A stretch of 43,294 nucleotides of DNA, taken from positions 11,824 through 55,117 of the forward strand of contig CALMOM010000010.1 of NCBI GenBank assembly GCA_937873305.1. Reading direction: 5' to 3'. Each line of letters starts with the position of its first letter. Within the stretch, counting starts at the first letter, position 1. The notes below the pieces were generated by a model, which saw only the letters and a list, made by a program, of their open reading frames with translations, had not been told where the DNA came from and searched no databases. A program made the translations under genes and the position numbers. This stretch comes from an uncultured Terriglobus sp. (lineage in GTDB: Bacteria > Acidobacteriota > Terriglobia > Terriglobales > Acidobacteriaceae). Of the stretch, positions 26,080-34,005 are shown piece after piece.

Positions 26080-26562
26080 ATGCCAACCCGTCGCCATGTC
26101 GTTTGCTCCCTGCCTGCGCTCCTGCTGCTCCGTGACGCTGCTACCCAAGCCCAGGCGACCGCCGCCGAATCGAAGCCAGACCCGGCAAGGATCGCCAGGG
26201 GAACGGACCTCTTCTCGCACAACGAGGTCTTTCGCTGGCAGGAAACACCAGTTCAGCCCGGTAAACCGACCGCCATCCAGAGTCTTGCGCAGGGCGCGCT
26301 GCCCACGGGCGAGGGTGTGGAGATGCACAACACCGTGCTTCAGCCGGGCATGGAGCCGCACCCACCGCACCGGCACGAGCACTCGGAGTGGCTCCTGATT
26401 CGGGAAGGCCAGTGCGAGTGGCTTCTGGAGGGCAAGCGAGCCGCGGCTGGGCCGGGCGACATCTGCTATGCCGCCAGCATGCAACTGCACGGCATTCGCA
26501 ATGTGGGTACCACTCCCGCGCGTTATTTTGTGATGGCGGTTGGGCCGAATTTGAAGGGCTGA
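26080..26562 (+). CDS. Exported cupin-domain protein
   Basis: This 160-residue protein has a basic, Arg-Arg-containing N-terminus and a short hydrophobic run (T-R-R-H-V-V-C-S-L-P-A-L-L-L-L), suggesting export by Sec or possibly Tat. A single cupin_2 beta-barrel at about 70-150 contains P-H-P-P-H-R-H-E-H-S-E-W (metal-binding His and Glu) and the second motif P-G-D-I-C-Y-A-A-S-M-Q-L-H-G-I-R-N-V-G. Function is unknown; such cupins are often dioxygenases or sugar-binding proteins. ATG 26080 is 42 bases from the divergent thrS start at 26038, so the two share a promoter region. Confidence 0.82.
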   Translation: MPTRRHVVCSLPALLLLRDAATQAQATAAESKPDPARIARGTDLFSHNEVFRWQETPVQPGKPTAIQSLAQGALPTGEGVEMHNTVLQPGMEPHPPHRHEHSEWLLIREGQCEWLLEGKRAAAGPGDICYAASMQLHGIRNVGTTPARYFVMAVGPNLKG

Positions 26563-26759
26563 TCCCGGGGCACAGGTCGATGCGCCACGGCGGTGCGTGC
26601 CAGGCACGCTGCTGGGTCAAATTACGCTCCGGCCATGCAGCACCCTGACGCTTAGCTATGGGACAGTCATACCTTGCTCCGGCTGTCCGATGTTACAGGT
26701 AGTAGCCCAGATCCATCGCCTCTGCCGAGGGCTGCTGTTTCACAGTCTCGGAGCGTGCC

Positions 26760-27230
26760 TTGGTCATCGCCTGTTTGCCCTCAGAAACCACCTACGACGT
26801 GCAGTGCCCCATTTGCGGACGCGGCTTTCTCTTTTTGACCGATGTGGCGGAGGCAGACCGCGCTGCACTGCGACGCAGTGCCACGGCGGCACTGGCAGCA
26901 CAGCACAACAAGCTGCAAGGGCGGTCAGACCGGCGGCGCAGTGCCGACCGCAGAAAAGGACACCCGGATGCCCGGGCCGTCCCCATGGAACGGCGGCACG
27001 CGCAGGCAGTAGTCAACCGGCGCGACCCGGAGTGCGACCGCCGCGGCACCATCCCGGAACAGCGTGGCAGCGAGCAGGAACGCCGTACGGCGGCACCAGC
27101 CTTTCGCCGGGGCAGTGGCGTCGCCCATCCCCGCGAGGTCTTCTATCTACAAGGCTGGGACGGGCAGACGGAGCGCGACTCCCGCTCCTGGGCGCGGCAC
27201 TCTCCCAACCAGTCAACCGCCGTCTGCTGA
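26760..27230 (+). CDS. Hypothetical protein with a CxxC motif and an Arg-rich tail
   Basis: This is 156 residues from TTG 26760, with GGAG six bases upstream. The N-terminal part has Y-D-V-Q-C-P-I-C-G-R-G-F, one half of a zinc-ribbon-like pair, then a charged/Ala helix. Residues about 55-125 are rich in Arg, Asp and Glu with repeating D-R-R/E-R-R groups. No second CxxC is seen, although two isolated Cys occur. No family is recognised. The reading frame after residue 60 looks low in complexity and may be less reliable. Confidence 0.5.
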   Translation: MVIACLPSETTYDVQCPICGRGFLFLTDVAEADRAALRRSATAALAAQHNKLQGRSDRRRSADRRKGHPDARAVPMERRHAQAVVNRRDPECDRRGTIPEQRGSEQERRTAAPAFRRGSGVAHPREVFYLQGWDGQTERDSRSWARHSPNQSTAVC

Positions 27231-27333
27231 CAGCACGACGAAAGAAGGCTCTGGCACCAGGAAATAGAATCCTTCGACGTGGAACCATCATCGGAAGGTC
27301 TGCACGACACTTCCACACCCGGAGCAACATTCC

Positions 27334-27960
27334 ATGGCATCACTTCTGAAAATCGATGTAAGCCCGCGCGGCGATGCGTCCTACTCGCGCCAGCTTGGCC
27401 AAACCTTTGCAGAGAGCTGGCAGGCTGCACACGCGGGCGGCACGGTGACCACGCGTGACTTGGCCAAGCAGCAGCCCACCTATGTTGACCTGCAGTGGAT
27501 TGCCGGAGCGTACTCAAAGCCCGAAGACCAGACCGCAGAAAACAAGTCTGCGCTGAAACTGTCGGACGACATCATTGCCGAGGTGAAGGCCGCCGACACC
27601 GTGCTGATTACCACGCCCATGTACAACTTCCAGGTGCCAGCCGTGCTCAAGGCGTGGATCGATCACCTGGTGCGTGCCGGCGTCACCTTCAGCATGGGCG
27701 CGGACGGCTACAAGGGCCTGATTTCCGGACCAAAGGCTGTACTCATTGTGACCGCGGCCGGCGACTATGGCGCGGGATCGCCCATTGAAAGCTATGACCT
27801 GCTGACGCCGTATGTGAAACACATTCTGGGCTTCGTAGGCATCACCGAGGTCGAGGTGCTCAAAGCGGGCAATACGGCTGGCATCCAGTACGGCAAAATT
27901 TCCGCGGAAGACTGGAAAAAGCCACTTGATGAGAAGGCGAAATCGCTGGCTACGGCATAG
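27334..27960 (+). CDS. azoR: FMN-dependent NADH:quinone/azo oxidoreductase
   Basis: This 208-residue flavodoxin-fold enzyme of the AzoR family reduces quinones and azo compounds with NAD(P)H in the cytoplasm. Visible family features are K-I-D-V-S-P-R-G-D-A-S-Y-S-R at the N-terminus (phosphate loop of FMN), T-P-M-Y-N-F-Q-V-P-A-V-L-K-A-W-I-D-H (FMN isoalloxazine contact and dimer helix) and T-A-A-G-D-Y-G. GGAG lies nine bases before ATG 27334. A strong terminator follows. The convergent neighbour is a short-chain dehydrogenase preceded by an ArsR-type regulator, a grouping often linked to redox or electrophile stress. Confidence 0.93.
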   Translation: MASLLKIDVSPRGDASYSRQLGQTFAESWQAAHAGGTVTTRDLAKQQPTYVDLQWIAGAYSKPEDQTAENKSALKLSDDIIAEVKAADTVLITTPMYNFQVPAVLKAWIDHLVRAGVTFSMGADGYKGLISGPKAVLIVTAAGDYGAGSPIESYDLLTPYVKHILGFVGITEVEVLKAGNTAGIQYGKISAEDWKKPLDEKAKSLATA

Positions 27961-27983
27961 GCGCTACGAATGCTCTCCACGCG

Positions 27984-28013
27984 AAAGGAGGAAGCCGTCG
28001 GGCTTCCTCCTTT
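27984..28013. terminator. Bidirectional terminator between azoR and the SDR gene
   Basis: A perfect 13-bp stem (AAAGGAGGAAGCC at 27984-27996 with 28001-28013) closes a GTCG loop. A-rich on one side and T-rich on the other, it can serve both convergent genes. Confidence 0.9.
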
Positions 28014-28037
28014 GTGTTTGCGACGGGGCTGCAGAGC

Positions 28038-28781
28038 TTAGGTGCGTGCTCCGCCACCCACGGCCACGGTTTCGCCCGTTATCCAGAACGAGTCGTCAGA
28101 GGCAAAGAACGTCACAACCTTGCTGATATCGTCCGGCTGGCCGACACGGCCCAGCGGCGTCATAGGAACCACCATCTTGCTGTACTCGTCCAGAAAGTTG
28201 GAGGTGCCCTCGGTTGCCACCAGGCCAGGGCTCACGCTGTTGACGCGAATCTTCTTTGCGCCCAGTTCGCGCGCGAGGCCCAGCGAAATGCCGTCGACTG
28301 CGCTCTTGGTCGCACCGTAGACAACACCGTTCGGCATGGGTGCGCGGCCCACCACGGAGCTGATGTTGATTACAGAACCGCCCTCGGCAGGAAAGTGCTT
28401 TACAGCCGCCTGCGTGGTCAGCAGCAACCCCATTACGTTCAGGTCGAAGATGCGATGGTAAAGCTCCGGCGTAATCGCTTCCAGCGGCGCAAACTCGTAC
28501 ACGCCCGCGTTGTTCACCAGCACGTCGATCTTGCCGTACGCCTTCACCGTCTCATCAACCAGCGTGGCAATCTCTTCCGGCTTGGAGACGTTGGCACCCA
28601 CGGCGATCGCCTTACCGCCTGCATCGTTAATGCGCTTGACCACGGCATCCGCGCCGGTCTTTGACGAGGCGTAGTTCACCACGACCGAGGCGCCCTCGCG
28701 TGCAAGATCCTCGGCGATGGCCGCTCCAATCCCCTTTGACGCGCCTGTCACCAACGCTACTTTTCCGTCCAGCTTGCCCAT
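28038..28781 (-). CDS. Short-chain dehydrogenase/reductase, FabG-like
   Basis: This is a 247-residue classical SDR. The cofactor motif T-G-A-S-K-G-I-G is at 13-20, N-N-A-G at about 90, the catalytic Ser in I-S-S-V-V-G, and Tyr/Lys in Y-G-A-T-K at about 155-160. V-S-P-G-L-V-A-T-E and W-I-T-G-E-T-V-A-V-G-G-G at the C-terminus are as in 3-oxoacyl-ACP reductase-like enzymes. The Asn after the nucleotide loop (V-V-N-Y-A-S-S) suggests NADPH use. It is likely an accessory oxidoreductase rather than the fatty-acid FabG, since no fab genes are near. GAGGA precedes the ATG; the ArsR-type gene is just upstream on the same strand. Confidence 0.92.
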   Translation of the reverse strand: MGKLDGKVALVTGASKGIGAAIAEDLAREGASVVVNYASSKTGADAVVKRINDAGGKAIAVGANVSKPEEIATLVDETVKAYGKIDVLVNNAGVYEFAPLEAITPELYHRIFDLNVMGLLLTTQAAVKHFPAEGGSVINISSVVGRAPMPNGVVYGATKSAVDGISLGLARELGAKKIRVNSVSPGLVATEGTSNFLDEYSKMVVPMTPLGRVGQPDDISKVVTFFASDDSFWITGETVAVGGGART

Positions 28782-28877
28782 AAGTCATCCTCTTTTCGTC
28801 AGACTTCAACAACCATCGAAATGATGAGCGCGCCGTGACAAAAGATGCAAAAACGTTTCGCTAGGTATCGAACTGTG

Positions 28878-29198
28878 TTACGCAGCAAGCTCTTTAAGGT
28901 ATGTCAGGTACGCTTTCCATACCTTTCGCCGCAGGTTTGCGCGGACCAATTTGCCATCGCGAACGGTTTCGATAAGCCCCGCATTTTCCAGCTGTTTGAC
29001 ATGGTGTGACAGCGTCGCAGGGCGCATTTGCAGGCTTTGGCGCACTTCCATGCAGCTGGTGGCACTGCAGTTGGCTATCATGCGCAGCACCTCCGTGCGC
29101 CTGGGGTCGGCCAGCGCGCGACTGATGGCCAGCATTGCGGAGGTTTCCGCGACGGATTCTTGTGACTGGGGCTCTGTCTTGTTTTTTCTCTTGGACAC
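28878..29198 (-). CDS. ArsR-family winged-helix repressor
   Basis: This 106-residue protein contains the ArsR-type winged helix: A-L-A-D-P-R-R-T-E-V-L-R-M-I, then S-C-M-E-V-R-Q-S-L-Q-M-R-P-A-T-L-S-H-H-V-K-Q-L-E-N-A-G (split at the recognition helix) and the wing I-E-T-V-R-D-G-K-L-V. No metal-binding CxC cluster of metal sensors is clear, although two Cys lie close together (N-C-S-A-T-S-C). GTG 29198 is preferred because GGAGG lies five bases upstream; GTG 29213 is also possible. It probably controls itself and the SDR gene 97 bases downstream. Confidence 0.87.
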   Translation of the reverse strand: MSKRKNKTEPQSQESVAETSAMLAISRALADPRRTEVLRMIANCSATSCMEVRQSLQMRPATLSHHVKQLENAGLIETVRDGKLVRANLRRKVWKAYLTYLKELAA

Positions 29199-29258
29199 GC
29201 CATCCTCCGCCACATGCAGGGTGCACTTGTGTCAGTATATCGACCCGTTCTATCCGGT

Positions 29259-29726
29259 TCAGGCCGTTGCTACGATGGCCTGGAGCAAACCGGCGATACT
29301 CTGATGCAGCACGGGGTGCATCCAGTCCGGTGCAATCGCTGCCAATGGCTGCAGCACAAAGGTGCGTCGATGCATCTCCGGGTGCGGCAGCACCAGTGCT
29401 TCTGTCTCGACAATAAGGTCGTCATACAGCAAGAGATCCAGGTCCAGCGTGCGGGGACCCTTGGGCACAGCACCTGTGCGGTCCCGTCCGTGGTGCCGCT
29501 CGATGGAGAGCAGTTCACGCAGCAGTGCGGAGGGTGCCAACGCCGTCCTGAGCACGGCCGCGCCGTTGAGGAAACGCGGCTGGTGCGTGTAGCCGACCGG
29601 CTCTGTATCAAAGAAGGTGGAGACCGCAACGACCTCGCCAAGCGTGCGCAGGGCATCGACCGCCAGTCGCAGCGTCTGTTCGCGCGCGCCGAGGTTCGCA
29701 CCGAGCGCAATGGCAGCTAGGGGCAA
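29259..29726 (-). CDS. folK: 6-hydroxymethyl-dihydropterin pyrophosphokinase (HPPK)
   Basis: This enzyme of about 155 residues transfers pyrophosphate from ATP to 6-hydroxymethyl-7,8-dihydropterin in folate synthesis. It shows A-I-A-L-G-A-N-L-G at the N-terminus, F-L-N-G-A-A-V-L-R-T, and the signature G-P-R-T-L-D-L-D-L-L-L-Y, followed by L-P-H-P-E-M-H-R-R-T-F-V-L-Q-P-L. The frame is open to GTG 29834 inside lpxC. TTG 29726, two bases after the lpxC stop, gives the normal length and was chosen. No Shine-Dalgarno is apparent, which fits translation coupled to lpxC. Confidence 0.9.
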   Translation of the reverse strand: MPLAAIALGANLGAREQTLRLAVDALRTLGEVVAVSTFFDTEPVGYTHQPRFLNGAAVLRTALAPSALLRELLSIERHHGRDRTGAVPKGPRTLDLDLLLYDDLIVETEALVLPHPEMHRRTFVLQPLAAIAPDWMHPVLHQSIAGLLQAIVATA

Positions 29727-29728
29727 GG

Positions 29729-30685
29729 CTACGGGTGCGCAGGTACAGGTGTGAGCAGCGTTGCGGCCAGGCCCTGAGCGCCCCTGCCGGGCGCCGTAGA
29801 GGCTTCCTCGTCTGAGACCGGAGCCAACTCCCACGCCGAGCGGTCTTTGAGCAGCTTGCTAACCAGCGCGGTGTGCATGGCGTGGCCCGCCCGCTCTGCC
29901 ACCACGCGGCCCTGCAGGCGGCGGCCCGCCAGTGCCAGGTCGCCAATCAGGTCCAGCACCTTGTGCCGCACAAACTCGTCGGAAAAGCGCAGCGGCCCAT
30001 TCTGCACGGCGCCCCCGCCAATAAGAATGGCGCACGCTTCCGTGGCACCGCGGATCAGGCCCATGTTGCGCAGCATGGGCTCGTCCTCGCGAAAGCCGAA
30101 GGTACGCGCGGGCGCGATCAGCCCAGCGTATGCACCGGTTTGCAGGTCGCCCAGAAAGCGCGACGAGCCGATGGGGGCAGGAAAGTCGATACGGTAGTCG
30201 ATGCTGTACCCCGTGCCGGGATAGACGCCGATGAACTTGACGCCGTCCTTCGAGCTCTCCGTGACCTCGACCGCCTTCAGGATGCGCAGGTACTCCCGGC
30301 GGCGGCGCTGGCGACGTGTGCCCACCTGCTCAAACGCTTCCACGTACGGCAGCGCCGAACCGTCCAAGATCGGCACCTCCAGGTTGTCGATCTCGACAAT
30401 GACGTTGTCGACGCCATAGCCGATCAATGCGCTCAAGAGGTGTTCCGTGGTGGAAATGAGCACCCCCTGCCGCATGAGTGACGTGGCGTACGACACCCGC
30501 GCCACGTTGCGGCCGTTCGCAGGAATCTCAAAGTTGTCCAGGTCTGTGCGGCGAAAGACGATGCCTGAACCCGCGGGTGCGGGCATCAACCGCATGCTGA
30601 CCGGTGCGCCGGAATGCAATCCAACGCCTGCAAAGCTGACCGGCTCGGCCAGCGTGCATTCTGTGTGTGCTCCACTCAACGGCAA
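29729..30685 (-). CDS. lpxC: UDP-3-O-acyl-N-acetylglucosamine deacetylase
   Basis: This 318-residue zinc amidase carries out the committed step of lipid A synthesis. Zinc ligands are visible: H82 in S-T-T-E-H-L-L-S-A-L, and H241 and D245 in R-H-K-V-L-D-L-I-G-D-L. The catalytic His is H268 in A-G-H-A-M. The substrate region E-V-P-I-L-D-G-S-A and G-A-Y-A-G-L-I-A-P-A-R-T-F-G-F are intact. The TTG start at 30685 has GGAG seven bases upstream. It shows that the organism makes lipopolysaccharide. folK follows immediately. Confidence 0.95.
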   Translation of the reverse strand: MPLSGAHTECTLAEPVSFAGVGLHSGAPVSMRLMPAPAGSGIVFRRTDLDNFEIPANGRNVARVSYATSLMRQGVLISTTEHLLSALIGYGVDNVIVEIDNLEVPILDGSALPYVEAFEQVGTRRQRRRREYLRILKAVEVTESSKDGVKFIGVYPGTGYSIDYRIDFPAPIGSSRFLGDLQTGAYAGLIAPARTFGFREDEPMLRNMGLIRGATEACAILIGGGAVQNGPLRFSDEFVRHKVLDLIGDLALAGRRLQGRVVAERAGHAMHTALVSKLLKDRSAWELAPVSDEEASTAPGRGAQGLAATLLTPVPAHP

Positions 30686-30871
30686 CCGCCCGCTCCGTGC
30701 CAGGCGTCCGCGTGGGGTGCGTCAACGTCTGACATCGAGCAGAGTAACCCCTCTGCAACATAGCCGACTGTGGCAATTCCGCCACACAAATCGGTTTACA
30801 GCGATGTCACCAGAAAGTTAATGGGGAGACGCGGTGCCGGGTTTGAGGCAGGCCTTGAATAGAATCGGCGC

Positions 30872-32056
30872 ATGACCACCCAGCTGCCTGAACTGCGGCA
30901 ACTCCTCACCGGCCAGGCGGAAGCCTGGCACCTGCGCCTGCGTGCGTTGGTGCTGTGCGAGTCGCCGACCGAGGACGCCGCTGCAGTAAACCGTGCCATG
31001 GACATGGTGCAGGGCTGGGCAGTAGAACTCGGCGCCAGGGCCGTGCGGCACCCGCAAGAGGCGCATGGAGACGTGCTGGAGCTGTGGTTTGGCCCCGCCG
31101 AGAGCGACGGAAAGCCGCTGATGCTGCTGGGCCACCTGGACACGGTGTGGCCGCAGGGCATACTCGCTACCATGCCGTGGCGCGAGGCACCGGACAGCAC
31201 GGGCCAGCAGCGATTGTGGGGTCCAGGCGTCCTCGACATGAAGGCGGGAGTGGTGATGGCGCTGGCTGCCATCGAAACCGTGCAGAAGACCGGCAGCCTG
31301 ACGCGCCCGGTTGTGCTGCTGCTGAACCCGGATGAGGAGACCGGCAGCGCCATCTCCCGCGCGCACACGGAGCGCCTCGCACGCGGTGCAGAGGCCGTTT
31401 TCGTACTGGAACCCGCGCAGGGGCTGCCCGGATCCCGGGACAACGCCGCGTACAAAACGGCGCGCAAGGGTGTCGGCCAGTACCGGCTTGACGTAACCGG
31501 CGTGGCCTCGCACGCGGGGGTGGACTTCGAGCGCGGCCACTCCGCCGTGCTGGAACTCGCCACGCTCCTGCAGCAGGTGGCGCGCTTCACCGATCTCTCA
31601 AGCGGCCTGACGGTGAACCCCGGCGTCATCGGCGGAGGCACCCGCAGCAACGTGATCGCGGCAGAGGCCTGGGCCGAAGTGGATGTGCGCATCGCACGCC
31701 TGATCGACGAAGGACGCGTCGACACACTGTTCCATGAACTGTGCGTCAGCAATCCATTCTGCCGATTGCGCGTGACCGGCGGCATCAATCGTCCACCCAT
31801 GGAGCGCGGCCCTGGCACAGTGCGCCTGTACGAGCAGGCACGAACCATGGCAGCCGAGCTCGGCTTCGACTTGCCCGAGGCCAGCACCGGCGGCGGTTCC
31901 GACGGCAATTTCACCGCCGGTCTTGGCATCCCGACGCTGGACGGCATGGGAGCCGTAGGTGAGGGCGCACACGCCGCGCATGAGTCCATCCTGCTGGACC
32001 ACCTCTTGCCTCGCACGGCGCTGCTCGCGGGCATGATCGCGTCGCTATTGCACTAG
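30872..32056 (+). CDS. M20-family metallopeptidase, carboxypeptidase G2-like
   Basis: This 394-residue di-zinc amidohydrolase has L-G-H-L-D-T-V-W-P (H88, D90), the bridging Asp in W-G-P-G-V-L-D-M-K-A-G (D122), and the catalytic pair E155/E156 in N-P-D-E-E-T-G-S. The dimerisation domain contains G-V-A-S-H-A-G-V, and the C-terminal zinc His lies in G-A-H-A-A-H-E-S. The nearest type is glutamate carboxypeptidase (CPG2), which cuts C-terminal Glu from folates or peptides; the natural substrate cannot be told. No signal peptide is seen. Its stop is one base from the convergent higA stop. Confidence 0.92.
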   Translation: MTTQLPELRQLLTGQAEAWHLRLRALVLCESPTEDAAAVNRAMDMVQGWAVELGARAVRHPQEAHGDVLELWFGPAESDGKPLMLLGHLDTVWPQGILATMPWREAPDSTGQQRLWGPGVLDMKAGVVMALAAIETVQKTGSLTRPVVLLLNPDEETGSAISRAHTERLARGAEAVFVLEPAQGLPGSRDNAAYKTARKGVGQYRLDVTGVASHAGVDFERGHSAVLELATLLQQVARFTDLSSGLTVNPGVIGGGTRSNVIAAEAWAEVDVRIARLIDEGRVDTLFHELCVSNPFCRLRVTGGINRPPMERGPGTVRLYEQARTMAAELGFDLPEASTGGGSDGNFTAGLGIPTLDGMGAVGEGAHAAHESILLDHLLPRTALLAGMIASLLH

Positions 32057-32057
32057 C

Positions 32058-32354
32058 TCAGGCTGCGGTTTGCACCTGGAACGGTCGCACCTTGATGGAC
32101 TTTTCGCGTTTACGCGCCGCCGCTATGTTGTACGAGGCCTGCATGCGCATCAGCAGCTCCATGCTAACGCCAAATGCCTTTTCCAGGCGAAGTGCCATGT
32201 CACCGGAAAGGTCGGATTTGGCATTCAGCAGATTCGATAAAGCTGGCCGAGACACGCCAAGCACCTTCGCCGCCGCCGTCACCGTCAGGCCCGTCGGGTC
32301 TATGATTTCGGCTTTGACAAAAGTACCGGTATGCGGCGGACTTTTCATAGGCAT
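32058..32354 (-). CDS. higA: HigA-type antitoxin, XRE helix-turn-helix
   Basis: This is a 98-residue antitoxin and repressor. The helix-turn-helix is L-T-V-T-A-A-A-K-V-L-G-V-S-R-P-A-L-S-N-L-L-N (about 23-44), followed by the VapI/HigA pattern D-M-A-L-R-L-E-K-A-F-G-V. HigA binds HigB and the operon operator. An AGGAG overlapping the higB stop region lies nine bases before the ATG. The gene appears intact, whereas the toxin gene 13 bases upstream carries a nonsense codon. Confidence 0.9.
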   Translation of the reverse strand: MPMKSPPHTGTFVKAEIIDPTGLTVTAAAKVLGVSRPALSNLLNAKSDLSGDMALRLEKAFGVSMELLMRMQASYNIAAARKREKSIKVRPFQVQTAA

Positions 32355-32367
32355 CGCTTCATCGCTC

Positions 32368-32658
32368 CTAGTGGTAGTCCTCTAAATCAACATTGCAGAT
32401 GGCTTGCGCTTCCTCGTCAAGGTAGAAGGTAAGCCGCCAATTACGGGTGACAAAGAGGTTCCAGGTTCCCCTGCGGTCACCTAGTAGCTAGTGCGCCTTC
32501 CACATTCGAAAGCTTTGCAGTTCTCGTACATCTTCTAAGTCATCCAGTACTGCCAGCATGTTGCGCAGCTTGCCCGCGGCTGTTGCTGGAATGGCTTGAG
32601 CACTATCGTCCTCGTACAAGTGGCGCAAACCTTTGTGCAGAATGTTTCGGATCTGCAT
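32368..32658 (-). pseudogene. higB: HigB toxin gene interrupted by an in-frame TAG
   Basis: Reading the minus strand from ATG 32658 gives M-Q-I-R-N-I-L-H-K-G-L-R-H-L-Y, later A-A-G-K-L-R-N-M-L-A-V-L-D and F-R-M-W-K-A-H, then TAG at 32490-32488. The same frame continues L-L-G-D-R-R-G-T-W-N-L-F-V-T-R-N-W-R-L-T-F and ends D-L-E-D-Y-H at 32368. That is the conserved C-terminal half of RelE/HigB mRNA interferases (G-D-R-x-G-x-W, N-W-R, E-D-Y-H). One codon is therefore the only visible lesion; without it the gene would encode 96 residues. A truncated 56-residue product would lack the active site. Order toxin-antitoxin and the operator upstream are those of normal higBA. Confidence 0.8.
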
Positions 32659-32669
32659 TGCTCCACGAC

Positions 32670-32688
32670 TGTAGCGTGTAACGCTACA
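32670..32688. promoter_or_regulatory. Operator palindrome of the higBA operon
   Basis: TGTAGCGTGTAACGCTACA is a palindrome with 8-base arms (TGTAGCGT/ACGCTACA) and a three-base centre, 11 bases upstream of the higB start. Sites of this shape are bound by HigA-type repressors. It looks unaltered. Confidence 0.7.
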
Positions 32689-32728
32689 CCGGTCGATTTC
32701 TTGTGGACTGGTAAGTGGTCAAATCGCT

Positions 32729-33304
32729 TCATGCAGGCTGCTGCAGTAGCATGGCCAGCCGTGCTAGCGGCAGGCCCACCACGTTGCTGTAGTCACCCTC
32801 AATGCGCGGAATCCACTGCGCGGCGCGGCCCTGGATGGCATAGGCGCCGGCCTTGTCCGTGGGCTCGCCGGTAGCCACGTAGGCGGCGATTTCGTATTCG
32901 CGCATGGTGCTGAAGTATACGTCGGTGGTCTCGGTGGCAGTCAGCGTCAGGTCGCACGAGAGCACTGCCACCGCAGTGGTCACCTGGTGGGCGCGGCCGC
33001 TCAGCCGGCGCAGCATGCGTGCCGCGTCGGCTGCGTTCTGCGGCTTGCCCAGTAGCTCCGAATCAACGGCGACGGTGGTGTCCGCACCAATCACAACCGC
33101 GTCCGGGTGCAGCGCGAGGATGGCACGCGCCTTCTCCTCGGCCAGGCGCAACGTATACACGGTGTGCACCTCGCTGGGCAGCGGCGTCTCGTCAATGTCT
33201 GCGACGACCACGGTGAACTGCAAGCCGAGCTGTGCAAGCAGTTCGCGTCTGCGTGGCGAGGCAGACGCAAGAATCAGCGGTCGTGCCGGTTGCAGCGGGT
33301 TCAC
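32729..33304 (-). CDS. maf: Maf-like nucleoside triphosphate pyrophosphatase
   Basis: This 191-residue house-cleaning enzyme hydrolyses non-canonical or excess NTPs (dTTP/UTP type). Family motifs are S-A-S-P-R-R-R-E-L-L at the N-terminus, the catalytic Asp in V-I-G-A-D-T-T-V, G-K-P-Q-N-A-A-D-A, G-A-Y-A-I-Q-G-R-A and I-E-G-D-Y-S-N-V-V-G-L-P. Four-base overlap with the end of rpiA upstream shows an operon mutarotase-rpiA-maf. Confidence 0.93.
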   Translation of the reverse strand: MNPLQPARPLILASASPRRRELLAQLGLQFTVVVADIDETPLPSEVHTVYTLRLAEEKARAILALHPDAVVIGADTTVAVDSELLGKPQNAADAARMLRRLSGRAHQVTTAVAVLSCDLTLTATETTDVYFSTMREYEIAAYVATGEPTDKAGAYAIQGRAAQWIPRIEGDYSNVVGLPLARLAMLLQQPA

Positions 33305-34005
33305 CAGCGCTCGTCCGCCGTAATCTCGCGCACGCCGTCCGCACCCGCCAGCAGCACACGCTCCGCCATGCCGAGGAACAGCCCATGCTCCACCACGCCC
33401 ACGATGGCGCGGATGTCTGCGGCGGTCTTCGCCGGGTCGGCGATGCCGTCGGAGTGGCAGTCGAGCAGCAGGTTGCCCTCATCCGTGATGTAGGGGCCGC
33501 TACCGTCCTTGGCCTGCCGGATCACAGGCGTAAAGCCCAGCACGCGCAGACGTTCCGTCACCAGTGGCTCTGCCATGCGAATGACCTCCACCGGTAGAGG
33601 AAACCGGCCCAGCTGCCGTACCAGCTTGGTGTCGTCGGCCACAATGATGAAGCGCTTCGACGCACTTGCCACGATCTTCTCGCGCAGCAGTTTGCCGCCG
33701 CCGCCTTTAATCAACGCCAAGCCCGGTGCAACTTCGTCGGCACCATCCACGGCCACGTCGATGGTGCGGTGCTTCTCGAAATTTGTGATCGAGATGCTCA
33801 GCGACCGCGACAGTTGCTCGCTGCTGTCGGATGAGGCGATGCCCTGGACCTGCAGCCCCTGCTGCACCCGTTCGCCCAGCAACTGGATGAACAGCGTCGC
33901 CGTGGTGCCAGAGCCAAGGCCCACGACCATACCCGGTTGCACAAAGTGTAGGGCGGCCTGTGCGGCGGCCAGCTTGGCGGCGTGCTGCTGGGGGGACTCA
34001 GGCAT
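33301..34005 (-). CDS. rpiA: Ribose-5-phosphate isomerase A
   Basis: This 234-residue enzyme interconverts ribose 5-phosphate and ribulose 5-phosphate in the pentose phosphate pathway. The phosphate-binding G-L-G-S-G-T-T-A, the D-G-A-D-E motif, and K-G-G-G-G-K-L-L-R-E-K-I with the catalytic Glu and Lys are all present, as is N-L-L-L-D-C towards the C-terminus. It overlaps the mutarotase gene by eight bases and maf by four. Confidence 0.96.
   Translation of the reverse strand: MPESPQQHAAKLAAAQAALHFVQPGMVVGLGSGTTATLFIQLLGERVQQGLQVQGIASSDSSEQLSRSLSISITNFEKHRTIDVAVDGADEVAPGLALIKGGGGKLLREKIVASASKRFIIVADDTKLVRQLGRFPLPVEVIRMAEPLVTERLRVLGFTPVIRQAKDGSGPYITDEGNLLLDCHSDGIADPAKTAADIRAIVGVVEHGLFLGMAERVLLAGADGVREITADERW

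Noticed and set aside
26595-26609. Palindrome GCGTGCC-A-GGCACGC after the cupin gene
   Set aside because: A one-base centre cannot form a terminator loop, it is isolated and GC-rich, and no nearby start makes an operator role likely.
32535-32732. 65-codon minus-strand ORF in the higB region
   Set aside because: It is in another frame than the HigB motifs and has no family resemblance.
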